The notes beneath the pieces are model-generated. The model was not told the origin of the DNA. It searched no databases and saw only the letters and a list, made by a program, of their open reading frames with translations. A program made the translations under genes and the position numbers. This document shows positions 22,123 to 34,500 of a stretch of 64,000 nt of DNA, in pieces; position 1 is the first letter of the stretch, and the number at the start of each line of letters is the position of its first letter. The stretch is from Stereocaulon alpinum (lineage: Eukaryota; Ascomycota; Lecanoromycetes; Lecanorales; Stereocaulaceae), in NCBI GenBank assembly GCA_018257865.1, contig JAEUBA010000001.1, forward strand, positions 496,001-560,000, given 5' to 3'.

Positions 22123-22811
22123 TGAGGGGACGAGGAGAAGTGGTATTGATAATGATGATGATGATGGGTATGCCTACGGTCACGCTTAATGTGTAGGTTA
22201 TGCTAATGATAATGTGTACGTGTATGGTTATGCTCACGCTTAGTATCTAGTTTTCCTTCTCCATATATAGATTTCGGCATGCCGCTCATTATAGGAGATT
22301 GGATATAACGTTCGTGGAAGAGGCAGATACCATTCTTTCCCACTTGGATGATTTCCTTCTGAGCGGGCTTGTGTGGATGGAAGGAGGGTGGAGGGTGTAT
22401 ATAGATATTATAGGGTGGTGGATGATTTAGGGCATGTCTTACTGCTTGCGCGGAAAGGGACAGGGAATGGAAGTGAAGTGAAGTAGAAGTTAATCTGATG
22501 TAATTAATGGCGGATACTCTGATAGAAAGAGGATCCAAGTCCATAGCTATTAAGTTCTTCCTTAAAAGTACCGCGCACGCAGACGCAGCACGCATGCTCA
22601 TTCCAATATATGGTGATTCAAGAAACATGGTATCAATCCAAACCGCCATAAAGATAAACTTAAAACGAAAGAACGTGAATTTTGATGACATAAATTAGCG
22701 CATGCCGATGCCATCGTCCAAAACCCGTTGCAAAACAACGCATGCCATCATCCAAAACCCGTGGCAGCACACTACCTGTCATAATAATCCTTCATTACTC
22801 ATTCCATCTCA
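22123..22811. other. Intergenic with short direct repeat
   Basis: Convergent spacer between the surface protein gene and the IFRD gene. It has a gat/tga triplet run near 22148-22165. A 24-nt sequence (starts atgccatc, ends gc) occurs at 22708-22731 and 22742-22765 with two mismatches, a 34-bp period. No gene is supported. Confidence 0.5.
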
Positions 22812-24364
22812 TCACCTGTCCGCCGTAATCATGATCCTAAAGAGTATCAGTTTCCCGACCATCAAGGACATTGGGGAATAAACAACTCACGGCAACGTCT
22901 CAAAAACAACCTCATTAGTCTCATAATGCCTCACAAACCCACCCTGCAACACCCTCCTCAAGCTCTGTAACCGATGCAACTTCCACCACCGGTCAATTCT
23001 CATCACACCACCCTTATGAATCCTCACAACCATACGGCTGCCATACCGCTTCCCAGTCTCATCGCTGATAGCGTTCTGGTATCGAGGTCCATGCGTGGGA
23101 CTTTCGACGGAATCCAAGATATCTGCGAAATTGGTGCGGAGGGCTTTGCGGTCTGTTTTGGAGAGGTGGTGTGTGCTTATTGATGCGATGGCTTGGAGAG
23201 CGTGGATTAGTTGGTCAGTGCGGCGGTAGGCGGGGTAGAGGCGGATGAGTTTTGGTTTGTCGGATTCGTCGTCTGGGTCGGCGATTAGGTCGGAGTCGGA
23301 GTAGTCGCCTACGGTGTCCTCGTCTCGATCGATGGGCCTGAATGACTTCTCGTATAGTAGAGCGATATTTTCGCCAGCTGTGATCTGCACGCTCGGGTAG
23401 CTGGAGTTGATCTGCTCGGCGAAAGCCTCGATAGCGTCTTCGGATTGTGCGGACATGTCATCTACGAGGGTGCAGAGGAAACCCCATTCTTCGAGTGCTG
23501 CAACGACAGGTTCGGGCTCGTCGGGTGCCTCAATAGTATGACCGTCACTGCTTATGATTTCGAGCAAGTAGTCCATGTTCTCAAGGATCTCGTCGTCGGA
23601 GGCACCGCCGTAGAAAGTGCAGGTGCCGAGGGTATGGATGGCAGCTGTTTTGGTGTGTAAGGAGAGTGAATGCGTTATGGTGCGTTTGAGAGGTGTGGAG
23701 GCAGCTTCGTAGATCAGATCATTGGGTGAGGTTATGATTGTCATTGCAAGTGCTATGAACGTAGGTTAGTACGGTTGATGGGATCGGGTCTGAGACCATC
23801 CACCTTTGACAGCAAGCACACTCTCATTCTCACTCTTTTCCTCCTTGACACTCTTGAGAAAGGCGCCCACGAGCTCAGCCTCTTTTCCCTGTATCACTTC
23901 CTTGGCATACTGGGCGGTCAGGATATGTATGTATGACTTATAGGCTTTCTCTCGTCCTTGGACCGTGCTGCCCTTGCGTGCAAGGATCTCCTCAACTCGA
24001 TCTGTTAGCTCCGTCCTCCACGCGTCCGTGGTACCTTCGACACTATCTCCGTTGAGCACCTCGTCGATGGAACCAACGCTGTAACACATGTCAGCTGCTG
24101 CCTGGCTTGTGTCGCAACGAAACAAGTCACTGCATCGTGAAGGCAGTGGGGCAGGGAAGGAGCGAAGACCTACCTAAATGATGTCTCATCACTGAGCTCT
24201 CCTTCATCCTCGGAGCCCGCCCTGCTGACCGCCCTACTTCTACTCGCGGCACGAGATGTTGCTGGTGACTGAGTCCTTGAAGTGGCTGGTGAAGACTGCT
24301 TCGAGCGCGCCTTGCGAGAAACGGTCTTGCCGCTCTCAAGAGCTTGTCGCCGTAAGTCGTGCAT
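22812..24364 (-). CDS. Interferon-related developmental regulator (IFRD) family protein
   Basis: IFRD/PC4 family protein with an armadillo-like fold; in other eukaryotes members act in transcriptional co-regulation and ribosome-associated translation control. Model: exons 24364-24174, 24078-23804, 23752-22891 and 22836-22812, giving 450 residues. The N-terminus MHDLRRQALESGKTVSRKA and the Ser/Arg-rich tail after it are characteristic. The IFRD domain runs from about residue 65 (SIDEVLNGDSVEGTTDAWR, KAYKSYIHILTAQYA) through LIYEAASTPLKRTI and ALEEWGFLCTLVDDM. The C-terminal part has GGVMRIDRWWKLHRLQSLRR. The frame appears to stop with TGA at 22889, but this TGA lies inside a good donor (CC|GTGAGT). 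A 54-nt GT-AG intron then leads to a short last exon adding PIMITADR. If unspliced, only the last few residues change. Confidence 0.88.
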
Positions 24365-25052
24365 GGCGCAAAGAATGCGAGAGTCTCGATATGTGTTGTT
24401 GTGTTATTGTAGCAGTGCGCAATGTTAATCGGCCTGGTTAAGGCGGTGGGCTATGTGCTATTTGTACTCGAGTAAAAACTGGGGGAATTTTTGGTGTATT
24501 CGTAATTCCATGTGATTGTTGAAATTGTTACAAAGCATGTGATTCTTGCTCGAGAGTGTGTGTAAATTATGAGAGTAATTGGTGTGTGAGTAATGGTAGG
24601 AGTTGGCAAGAAGTCCTCTTCGATTATTATTGCTCATGGCCGTGCCGCGGTTTGTGGGCGACAACATTTCATCGTCCAAAGGGGAATAGCTTGCAATGCT
24701 AGCAAAATACAACACATTTACTAGTTCTACTCTACCTTCGTCTAGTCTTTCGGCAGGTGACTAAGGTACCTAGATACATGCTTATACTGTCTGGGCTTCG
24801 CAATGTAGTCAATAAAGACTGCTCCGTCTTTCATAGTAAAATGTGCTCGAACGATTCTGCGCACGAAGTCGGAATCTATAATTTTATAGTACACATTGCA
24901 TGCGAAGACTGCTGCACTGATACACATGCAATCTCGTCCATCTTAATCTCTGTATGCTAACCCGCTGAACCCTGGCAAGTATCCATAAACCAGCGCCTCG
25001 CTCAAATCTTCATTATGCATGTCAATCTGCTAATCTTCTCCTACTCACATAA
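24365..25052. other. Intergenic, IFRD upstream and RTF1 downstream
   Basis: About 690 bp with short AT-rich frames only. It should contain the IFRD promoter (minus strand) and the RTF1 3' end. No motif or repeat stands out. Confidence 0.45.
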
Positions 25053-27099
25053 CTAGATCTCAATATCAATGCCCAGATCCATAGCAGCAATAATTTCATC
25101 GTCCATGTTGCGGTTGCTAAGAATTGGCATGCCCGACGCCGTGAACTTCTGAGGCGGACTTGGGAAGTGTGGCTTCGCCTCCTCTGGCTTAGGAGTGGTA
25201 GCAGCAGGAGTTCCAGAACGGCTGACGTTACGGCTGGTAATCTGTTGGTTCGGAGTCAGGCCCTTATTGTTAACATCGTGGTGAGTCTTAGCGTAAGTCT
25301 TGACACGGGCGAATGGGTTTTGCACAGCCTCTCCGCGTTGGACGGCCTCACGAGAAAGCCTCTCGGCCTTGCGCTCTGCAAGTTGGGCTTTGCGGACATC
25401 TTCCTTGTTCTGCTTGCGGTTGCGTGCGTTTAACTCGGCAAGACGATCTTGTTGACTCTTCTGCGTTGGGAGGGCTGGGCCTTGCGCCTTAGGGTCCACA
25501 AGGAAGGTGCCATATCTCAACTTAGGTCCGTTCAGAGCTGCAAGCTCTGCGTCACATTTGGCGATCGCTGCTTCATCCCCACGATCTTCGGCTATGCGAC
25601 GACGATTGTTGATGCTGATACGCTCGATGGGAGCTGTGCGTTGCGCCAATGCACCAGAGCGTCTTAGCTTCTCCTGAAGTTCTGCGTCCGTGAAGCGGTG
25701 ATTGACGACTGAGTCGACGTCTCGAAGCTTCAACTCGAGAAAGGGCTTAGTAGGGAGAGGCTTCCCATCGTCGGTCATTTTGTTCTTGTAATTGGCAACC
25801 TCAGCCTATGCATGTTAGTACTGTGGATGTTCAGGCAAGAACCCTGACCTACCTCAGTGATCGTTGAGTTCGAAATCCCATTGAAGTGGAATTCCTTCAC
25901 AGTGCCATCGATCGCGATCAGGGCGTGTTGATTTGTAGCGAACCTCTTGCCGTTGTCTCTCTCAATCGCATAGTCCCAACCCTCTTTTTCAATGATGCCT
26001 ACGTACCATTAGTGAGGCTTAGCTTCGCAGGTCTTTAAGATATACCTTTAATCAATGCCAACTGATAAGTCATCTCGCCTGTCTTGCTGGGAGCATTCGG
26101 TAGACGCACATAGCAGTCCTTGACTGCTTCACCAAAGCCAGGGTAGAAACAGTACTCTGCAAAGACACGGCGTGGTAGAGTTGCACGGCGAACATCATTG
26201 TAGTCTGCTGGCTGCGCATTGCGAGACTTGTACTCTTCGACTTTGTTGTATCTTCCATCATCGAATTCAACGTCACTCTCGCCATCAGCATCCGCACTCG
26301 AATACCTGTTGCCGCTGGAGCTTCGTTCCTGACGCTTCTTACGATTTGCTCCTTCACGACGACGCTGTTGGTCTCGTAGGCCTTTCTCCTCACGTTGACG
26401 TTTGTATGCATCGATGGCTGCGGAAGTTTCTCCGACTTTGCGTCCACCAAGTGTAGTCTTCTGGCGAGAGCTCTTGCGATTGCCAGGACTATCTTCGAGG
26501 TCAGCAGCTTTGCGCTTCTTTTCACCAGATTTGGACTGTTGGGCCTGGAGAAGACGACGTAGATGCTGGTTCTGCCAGTTGTCTTCGAGGAGCTGAGCAC
26601 GTTCGGCAAGGATGGATTCTCGCTGGACCTCGGAAAGGGCCATAATCTCCCTCTTGTCCTTTTCTGATTTGAATTTGTTCTCGATAGGGAACATGGGACC
26701 GTTGACACCTGCGTCATCGGCTGGCGATGAATCTGAATCCGATTCTGACATTGGGGCCGATTGTAGAGAGTTTGGTGATGCAGGTGTGGAGGAGCTGATA
26801 TTCAATGTAAGCACAGTTTCGTAACGTTTCACCATGTTTCTCGTGACTTACGCTTCGCCTTCTTCTTCGGAGTCATCCTTGCGTGCTTTTTTAACGCGCT
26901 TGCTCCCTCCTGCAACCTTGGCGGAGGCGTTAGGTGTTGAGTTGCTCATGCCGGGTGAGGCGCCTGTGGCATGATGCTGTGAGCTACTAGTAGGAGGCAA
27001 CGGAGATGCGGCCTTCGCAGTGGCGGCAGTTGCAGGGGATTCCTCGTCAGAGGAATCACCTCCCGCAAGTGCAAGAAGTTCTGCATCTTCGACGTCCAT
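25053..27099 (-). CDS. RTF1: RTF1, Paf1-complex subunit (Plus3 domain)
   Basis: Subunit of the Paf1 elongation complex, which recruits the complex to Spt5 through the Plus3 domain and promotes histone H2B ubiquitylation. Four exons: 27099-26852, 26794-26046, 25998-25853 and 25805-25053, with introns of 47-57 nt, total 631 residues. The acidic start (MDVEDAELLALAGGDSSDEE) is typical. A charged middle region leads to the Plus3 domain at about 275-405 (YNDVRRATLPRRVFAEYC, GEAVKDCYVRLP), completed by exon 3 (IEKEGWDYAIERDNGKRF, STITE). The C-terminal part has the family SVVNHRFTDAELQEKLRR and RISINNRRRIAEDRGDE. The 5' end is divergent from COQ7 across 507 bp. Confidence 0.93.
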
Positions 27100-27606
27100 A
27101 GTAGTATTCGAGTGATACTAAAGATCGAGTAACTTAGTAGATGTAGGACGAAGACCTGCTTCGTGGAAGTAGGAAGAACTTAGTCAAGAAGCCAACGTTG
27201 CAGTTGATGCAATAAAGTTCAAGAAGTGATTTGGAGAAGTAGGGTTGAAGTGTTAGCGAAGCAAAAACCAAAGGCAGATATGTGAGGATCAGATGTTTCA
27301 AAGCGAGGTGGCTGGTAAAGCTAGATAATTGAGGAGGTTGGTGTTAGCCTTCACTTATGAAGCATGTGACAATGGAATTGGAAGGCCTTCATTCACTTTC
27401 TGATATTGCCAAGGCGTAGCCCGCCGCTAATGGCCCGCTCGGGTCATTCTCGGCTGATCCGCATCGATGACGGACTTGACGACTTTAGAGAGCTACTTTT
27501 CAATGGCGGAGGCTAGTGAATCGATTCCAATCCATCGAACGCATTTCTGTTACTTTATATTCATCGTATCTCCGTATTGATCCTCTGTTGGTAAACATTG
27601 ACCGTC
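27100..27606. promoter_or_regulatory. Divergent promoter RTF1 / COQ7
   Basis: The 507-bp space between the start codons of two divergent housekeeping genes must hold both promoters. I see no certain TATA box or factor site; tata-like AT stretches occur near 27555. The call rests on gene arrangement. Confidence 0.5.
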
Positions 27607-28434
27607 ATGAATACGGCAAACGCTCTTCGAGCGGTCTACAGGCCTGCACTCTGTCAACAAGCTCCTATATGTGACTTTCTTGCGCCCAGCATCACCCGGT
27701 GGCGGTCACGAAAGCAATATGCCTCCATCACTACATCATCAGCGTCTCCAAAGACGGAGCCCACGCCAGAAACCCTGAAGTCAAAGTCAAGCGCAAAGCG
27801 GCGGCGGCCCCTCTCCAAAGAACAACAACAATTCCTCGACAGTGCAGTATGTTCCTGCGCCCCCCTTCGCTGAATATGATATGCTAACTGTACTTCCTAG
27901 CTGCGCGTCAATCAAGCAGGCGAACTTGCCGCAACCCTGATCTACACCCACCAAACACCCCCAATAACCCGTCTCCACCCCCATCTCCGCCCGTTAATGC
28001 ACCACATGTACTCGCAAGAGGCAGGTCATTTCAGCACTTTCAACAAAATGCTAGCTCGCCACCGTATACGACCTACAGCCATGTATCCAATCTGGACCGC
28101 CGCAGCTAGCACTCTTGGCTGGGTCACAGGATTGATGGGGCGGGAAGCGGCAATGGCGTGTACAGAGGCCGTAGAGACGGAGATAGGGAGCCATTATAAT
28201 GGACAAGTGCGGGTCTTGTTGAGTTGGGTGAAGAAGATGGAGGAGGAAGGGGAGGAGGTGGGGGAAGAGATGAGGGACTTGGTAAATACGTTGAAAAGAA
28301 TTAGGGATGAGGAATTGGAGCATTTGGACGAGGCTGTGGGCGAGGGGGCAAAGGAGGCAAGACCGTATGAACTGCTGAACAGGGTCATCAGGAGTGGGTG
28401 TAAGGGTGCGATTTGGATTAGTGAGAGGGTATAG
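27607..28434 (+). CDS. COQ7: COQ7, 5-demethoxyubiquinone hydroxylase
   Basis: Mitochondrial di-iron monooxygenase that hydroxylates demethoxyubiquinone in ubiquinone synthesis. Exon 1 is 27607-27846 and exon 2 is 27901-28434, with a 54-nt intron (GTATGT, CTAACT branch-like site, CCTAG), giving 257 residues. A basic N-terminus (MNTANALRAVYRPALC) fits mitochondrial import. Di-iron ligands are visible: Glu88 in NQAGELAA, Glu120 and His123 in SQEAGHF, Glu in ACTEAVETEIG, and Glu/His in RDEELEHLDEA. The segment TMYPIW-like in the family appears as AMYPIWTAAASTLGWVTG. The start is the ATG at 27607. The gene runs toward SLY1, with 42 bp between the two stop codons. Confidence 0.94.
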
Positions 28435-28476
28435 CGAGATTACATCGCTAGCAAAATCACTCCAACGGAATATACA

Positions 28477-30742
28477 TCATCCACTTTCCCTGCCTAACCT
28501 TGCGGCCACTCCAACGAAGTCTTCTGCGTTGACGACTTCTGTGCTTCCGTAGACGATACGCCTTCTTGGGCCCCCCGCGCCCTGTGCTGCACTCGTCCTC
28601 TTTGCCCAGTCCTGCAAGTTCCCATATTCATCCATACTTCCACCTCCAACAGTGAACACAATGGCTTCACTGAATCCCTGTCTCCTTTGGCCGAAAGTCG
28701 CGGTAGTGCCGGGGCCAAAGCCGCCTGGTGCGTTCTGGGTGCCTTGCCGAGATGCAGGAGCACCTGGCATAGTGCCCCTTGCGTTGGCTGAGCGGGGGTC
28801 GAAATATAGATAATCTTCTGTTTTCGCTATCGCAGAGGAAGACGCCGATGCCGGATCCATGAGAGACTCAACAATCTTGGTTATTGTTATATCTTTGTTG
28901 GCCGGAAGGAAGTTCTTGACACCCGAGATGAGGGTTTCAAAATTTGTGCCTAGAGCACCAGCACCTAGTCGATCTGTAAGGCGGTTGGAGATGGAGGAGA
29001 AGCCGCGGAAGAGATTCGAGTCTGTCGACGGTTGGGTGGGAGCAGAAGGGGCAGAAGTCATCATCGTCATACGGGTCTCGTCACGAACGCGCTTGACGTA
29101 GGCCAGTGCTGTGATGTCTGCCCCCGAATGTGTGAGAGCTTCCTCGAATCGATCCAGTTCAGCTCGAGACACTTCTTGCTCGGTGCTGAGAAACCAGATG
29201 ATGAACAATCGAAGCTTGTCCGAGGGTTCTTTGCCTTTTTCTGGATCGTTAAGTAGTTCGAGCATTTGAGCTTTGGTTTGCTTGGTAATGTTCTCTTCAA
29301 TCTGGAAAAAGTTATCCAATTGCCGTGATTTGATGCCCTCCAACAATGCTGTTGCTATGTTCATATGCATGTCCAGAATCGCTTTACGTTCTCTAAGTTC
29401 TGGGAGCAGTGTTATTGCAGCTTTGAGATGGGATGCAGAAGAGCCTGTTTCATTGAGGTCTTCGATAGAAGAAACGCCGGTCTTCTTCGTTATCTCACTT
29501 GCGTCCTCCTTATATTTTGTGAGCTCGGTGTCAATGTCTTCAGCTACTTGAGGAAAGGGTATCGCAGCGTTTCGAGCCCAAAAGAAATCGTTGGAGTTGA
29601 GATCGTACGCTCTTTTGACCTTGCCCTTGCCTGGGTTCTCTGCATCGACCAATGTCTCCATTGTGATGCGGTTCAAGCGCATATTCAACACGTCATGCAC
29701 AAGTGATTGGTATGTCCAGGAATGCGAAAGCATAGGGATGAGATCGACATTGCGATCTACAATGACAAGGACAGGTCTCGATGAAGGTGTGCCAGAAGCT
29801 GATGTTGGCCGTTGACCGTGGCTGGAGAAGAGGTTGTCTTTAGAGTTCAGGATGTGATCTCTGAGTTTACGGTCCAGCTTTGCTGCTATCATCTCTGCAG
29901 GACCGCCTTTCGGACAACGAATTATTGGTATAGAGCCTGCAACGACATTAGCTAGGCTTTCACTTAAGACTGAAGTGGACGGACCCATTGTAACTACCAC
30001 GCTAAAGAGACCACTGACTGTCCTATCTACCAATACATCTATCTCATCGTCTGTAGCTTGTGCACTGTTCAATGCCCAGTATGTATCTTTTCCCATGCCC
30101 AAGCTGAACAAGTCCGGCTCACCAACAATGAAGTTCAGATACTGATCATACATCTGGGCCACGCTTTCGGCGGTGCCTGCCTCCGCTATTTGTACTGCAA
30201 AGTCCTCCATCAGTGGCCGCGGTATTGACGAAAGAAAGTTGATGTAGGCATCAGCATACAGACCTCGGGCGAGGTCTGCATTGATGAGGCTAAGGTTTGC
30301 GGTGGTAGGCTCGAGAAGATAGAGAACTGGAACATCGGGTATAGGGTGACGCTGAGCATTGATGTTGCTGACTTGTTTAGCATGGCCGGAATCTTTATCA
30401 GCATTTAAAGAGGCTACTAACAGATGTATTGTGACACCGAAACCGCGAAGGTCATTGACCCTCAAGACACTACTAATAACGTCTCTGCCCAAGTCGTCGA
30501 ACACGAGCACCTTCCATATGGGGTCTCCATCGGAGTTCAAAATGGGCGTTGATTGAGGGACAAGCCCATTGGTAGCGGATGGTTCGTGGCCATTCGCAGA
30601 GAAGGTTGTTGGAGTGTGGTTGAGATTGAGTATCTTCCCCAGCGACGCTACGAGGAGTCAGGTCTAGGTTTCTGGGAACTATGTGCATAGTGGCAGGCCT
30701 ACCTACTTGCCGGTCTCGAAGCGTTTGCTGATGGGGCGCCAT
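28477..30742 (-). CDS. SLY1: SLY1, Sec1/Munc18 protein of ER-Golgi traffic
   Basis: SM-family protein that binds the syntaxin Sed5/Ufe1 and supports SNARE assembly in ER-Golgi transport. Exon 1 is 30742-30703 (MAPHQQTLRDRQV) and exon 2 is 30647-28477; 736 residues. The 55-nt intron (GTAGGC donor, CGTAG acceptor) restores the family start RDRQVASLGKILNLN. Later marks: DGDPIWKVLVFDDLGRDV, PVLYLLEPT, the domain-2 segment PVLVIVDRNVDLIPML with SHSWTYQSLVHDVL, and FTVGGGSMDEYGNLQ near the C-terminus. The length is close to the family norm. No membrane segment is present, as expected for a peripheral protein. Confidence 0.95.
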
Positions 30743-31559
30743 TTTGAAAGTACTGTGCTTATCGTAAAGGCCAGGACATTTTCACATGAGCACAAGACGG
30801 CCGCATTTGTTGTGTCTGCCTGCAATCACAATGTCAGAGGTGCGAATCCAAAATGTCTTCTTCAAATCGGCGCTCTGAGCTGGTGTTGAATATTACAACG
30901 CAGATGCGGCCGCTAGCGTTAGCGCGATGGTAAATTTTCTTTGTGTCAGAACGTCGCGATCTCCTCTTTCCAACTTCATTCACCTCCATCCACCAACACT
31001 GCAATATATCATGGAGCAACATAGACTGCTCGTTAAAAGATTAAACTCATAATGATATACTGATCGACTGTCCTCTTAAGCTTTCTAGAGTGGTAGTAAG
31101 GCCACGTTGGAGAGGTGGCCGGGGTGAGGTACACGGTCGGCGGGCAGAGCAAATTTGGGTTGATTCTCTCACGCAGGCCTGGTAATCACAAGCTGCTTTC
31201 GTTCAAGGAGGAGCCTTAAGTACCATGGTACCACAGACTGCTCGGTCTGCAGGGTCCGATGTGACATCCAATTAACAGAAGCGAGTATCAGCCAAGACAC
31301 CACCTAATCAGGCCCTTTGAACCACGTCTTTCCTACTTCTACTACAAAATTCAGGGCATAGCTACGGCCAGCCTGTTGCACCAAACCGCTCAAAGTCTTC
31401 AAATCCACCAAAGCTTCACAAGAATTTCCGATCTGAGCAGGCACCCGTATCGTCGAACTCTCGCCACCGCGTTGCCGTATTTGGTATCGCTTGTCTACTA
31501 GCGCCGGAGCGCGGAAAATCAAATATCCGCTAAGGCTGAATAGCGTAGTCCTTCGCAGT
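30743..31559. other. Divergent intergenic region SLY1 / PNUTS-like gene
   Basis: 817 bp between divergent starts, so both promoters should lie here. The frame of the next gene is open upstream to 31491, but without an ATG. No other feature was recognised. Confidence 0.45.
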
Positions 31560-34500
31560 ATGGATCCAAGACAGCAAAACCAGGAGTATCCTGGGAGTAA
31601 TCCACAGCGACCCGGAGGCACTTATGCTTTCAATGGTGCTCAGAATGATGCGTTCAACTCTTTTGTTCACACAGAAAATGAATCTGCCTTCGAGACGCCG
31701 TGGAACCCTCAACCTTTCCCAACCAATCAACAGCCAGTCAATGGCTTCGACCAGGGGAATCATGGCTGGCAACAAAATCCGTATCAGTCATCGAACATGC
31801 TTTCCATGCCCAATTACGTTATCCCGCCAAGAGATTTTGAACAGTCATTTTCAAGGAGCCCTGCTTCCTTCGATTATGCCGGCTTTGATCCCTCCAACAA
31901 TCAGACATTTTCGCCATCTCCATACGACAACCCTCTTGCATATGGCCAGATTCCCCTGAACAATAACAACAGTGTACAATACGACTATCCAGGCCAGCAA
32001 GGACTTCAACAACAGCATCATGAAACCATCTCTCCCCAAGCATTACAACATTATTCTACGTCTTTCCCTCAACCTATTGCAGAAGATCCTCGTCAAGTAA
32101 GTCACGAGATCACAGTTCTCTTTCACGAGCAGTTGAGTGCTAAGCATTCGCAGTCTCATAACTTCCAATATGGGTCGAACATGCCTGTACGACGGGCCTC
32201 CAACCCTGAAACAGCGCCTTTCAATCAACAGGATTGGATCGGCCTCGCGAATGCAACTGCAGAGTCCATCTACACCAAAGGCTTGCGTATTAAGCCTACT
32301 GCTGCACTGTCCAATGCCACTAAATCCACACGAGTGGATGGCTTTACGTTCGTAGGGAATGGCGACTTGGCGTCTAGCGCTACCAAGGGTAAGTCTTTGG
32401 AAGCAACGTCGATCTGATATATCACATTGAAAACTTACAAAACATTAGCCTCGGTATCTAGGTTCAAAAAGAGAAAGTCTCTTAAAGAGTTTAGACGCCT
32501 ACTCGAATTCGGTGAGTTTGCCTTTTCTAAGGAGTGAGGTGTTGTGTTGCTAACGCTTTGGTCTAGAAAAAGGAACAGATCCATGGCATCGCGACCGAGA
32601 ACCTGTATTGAAGAAGCTCAAGACCACAGAACAAAAGCTCTCTGGTCCTCGTTCAGCTGCTCCATCACATTCATACCCTGGTTCGAAGACTGAATCAGCT
32701 TCGCCTACCGAATCGTCAGATTCGGACTCTGACGATGATTCGGAGTATTACTCTGAGTCTGAAGTAGAGGTGGAGCCGGAAGAGCCATCGCCAATCCCAG
32801 CAAGTCGTCCAGTTGATCCCAACAAAGCCGTAGAGTACGACGTCATTAAGGCAGTATGGGCCAAAAAGAACGTGGGCCTGTCCAGCACTGTAATACGAAC
32901 GGCGCTTACCGAGTATTGGGATATATTCAAGGGCATCCGCGACAAATGGAAGGCGAGAAGCACATCGCTACAACAAGCCATTGACAAGAAGGATCAAGCC
33001 AACATCAAGACATATGAGCGTCGTGTCCTCGACCAACGTCGTCTTCTAGAGTCTTGCCTTCGCCTGACTCTCAAACACGGCCATCCAGATATCATTGAGA
33101 AGTACGTATCCTTTCCATTTGTCCGTTTTGTTTTGGAAATTTTTCTTCTCCTCTCCCCAGTTTTCCCAATCTTTGCTGCCAGACATTAGCTAGCGCCGCC
33201 TTGAAATTATCAATGGACACATTGCCTGGTCGAATGCCATATAGACAAGGGCCCAGTAGTACTCAGTGTCGAACTTGGGCCGTGTGAATCCGGATACGGG
33301 ACACCTTGGGAAGGCTAGCTTAGCTCTGAATGTACATTGCTAGTCTTGTAGTTGGCATGGGGCACGAGTCCATTCTTGGTCTCCCTGGAGTCCGGTATCA
33401 AGGCCCCGTTGCATTACATGTTAAGCTGCAATACAGAATACCAGCTATGCTGGTTATGTGAATTGTGCGGCTACTGTCAGGCAGCAATACCGGCTAGCAT
33501 GCACAGCAGGAGCTTGTCACTCTTGGCGTGTACATTGTTTCACGTACTCTGTCGTGCACAAGTGGAGAACGTTGTTCATAAATTCATGCTGACTATATGG
33601 TCTGTATGTAGGCTTGGTGAGAATCCCGGCTTTCTCCTCGTTTTCTACCAATTCGTTGCGGATCGTTTCAAGGACAGCGAATATACTGGGAGCCTCATTG
33701 CCAGCATCCTCGAGGTAAGGGAACGCATCTATTGTGATGTGGGAAGCTGTAGCTAATATTTTCCAGCTCATGACCAAATGTGTCACAATAGATCAGTCGA
33801 TCCTTGAAAAGACGAAATTAGACAAAGTGTTACCCAGAATCGTAAAGAGGGGAGATGATCAAGGGAAACAGTTCGCTCAGCAAATTCTTGAGAACGCTCT
33901 TAACGCCTCAAAACAAAAGGCCACAGGTGAGCCATCTGTGCTAGGCCAGCACTCAAATGGGACGACAGCAAAACCAACGAGTGAACGTCCTCGAGTATCC
34001 GATATCAATGGATTCCAGTCCGCACGGTCTGATGCAAAGAAGGCCTCGAGCATCGCGGGTAAGGGTGCTACGACAACTAAATCGGCCGTTACCGCTGAGT
34101 CTCGCCAATCGACCGTGAAACCAGAGTCAAAGTCCACAGTAAAGACCGCAGGTACCGACACGTCGGGTAAGGTAAAAGCAAGTAATACCACCGCAAAACC
34201 TTCAAGTTTCTTCTCAAGCTTGAAATCTGCATCGAAGAAGCCCGGCACTTCTGCCAAGCTGGACGATGCCAAACCTGGGTAAGTCCACATTCAAGAAACT
34301 CCAATCGTGTGCCATAACGCGGATATCTGACATGATCTTAGTGCTGGGCCTGAAGTCAAAGCCGAAGCGGTTGCTGAGCCACCGAAACCCGCTTTTTCAT
34401 TTGCTGCTACGATGGCGACATTAAACGCGCAGAAGGATATCCCGCCCGTTAAGGCTGAAGAAGCTCGGAAGCCAGAAACGGCAGAGGAGAAGCGTAAGCG

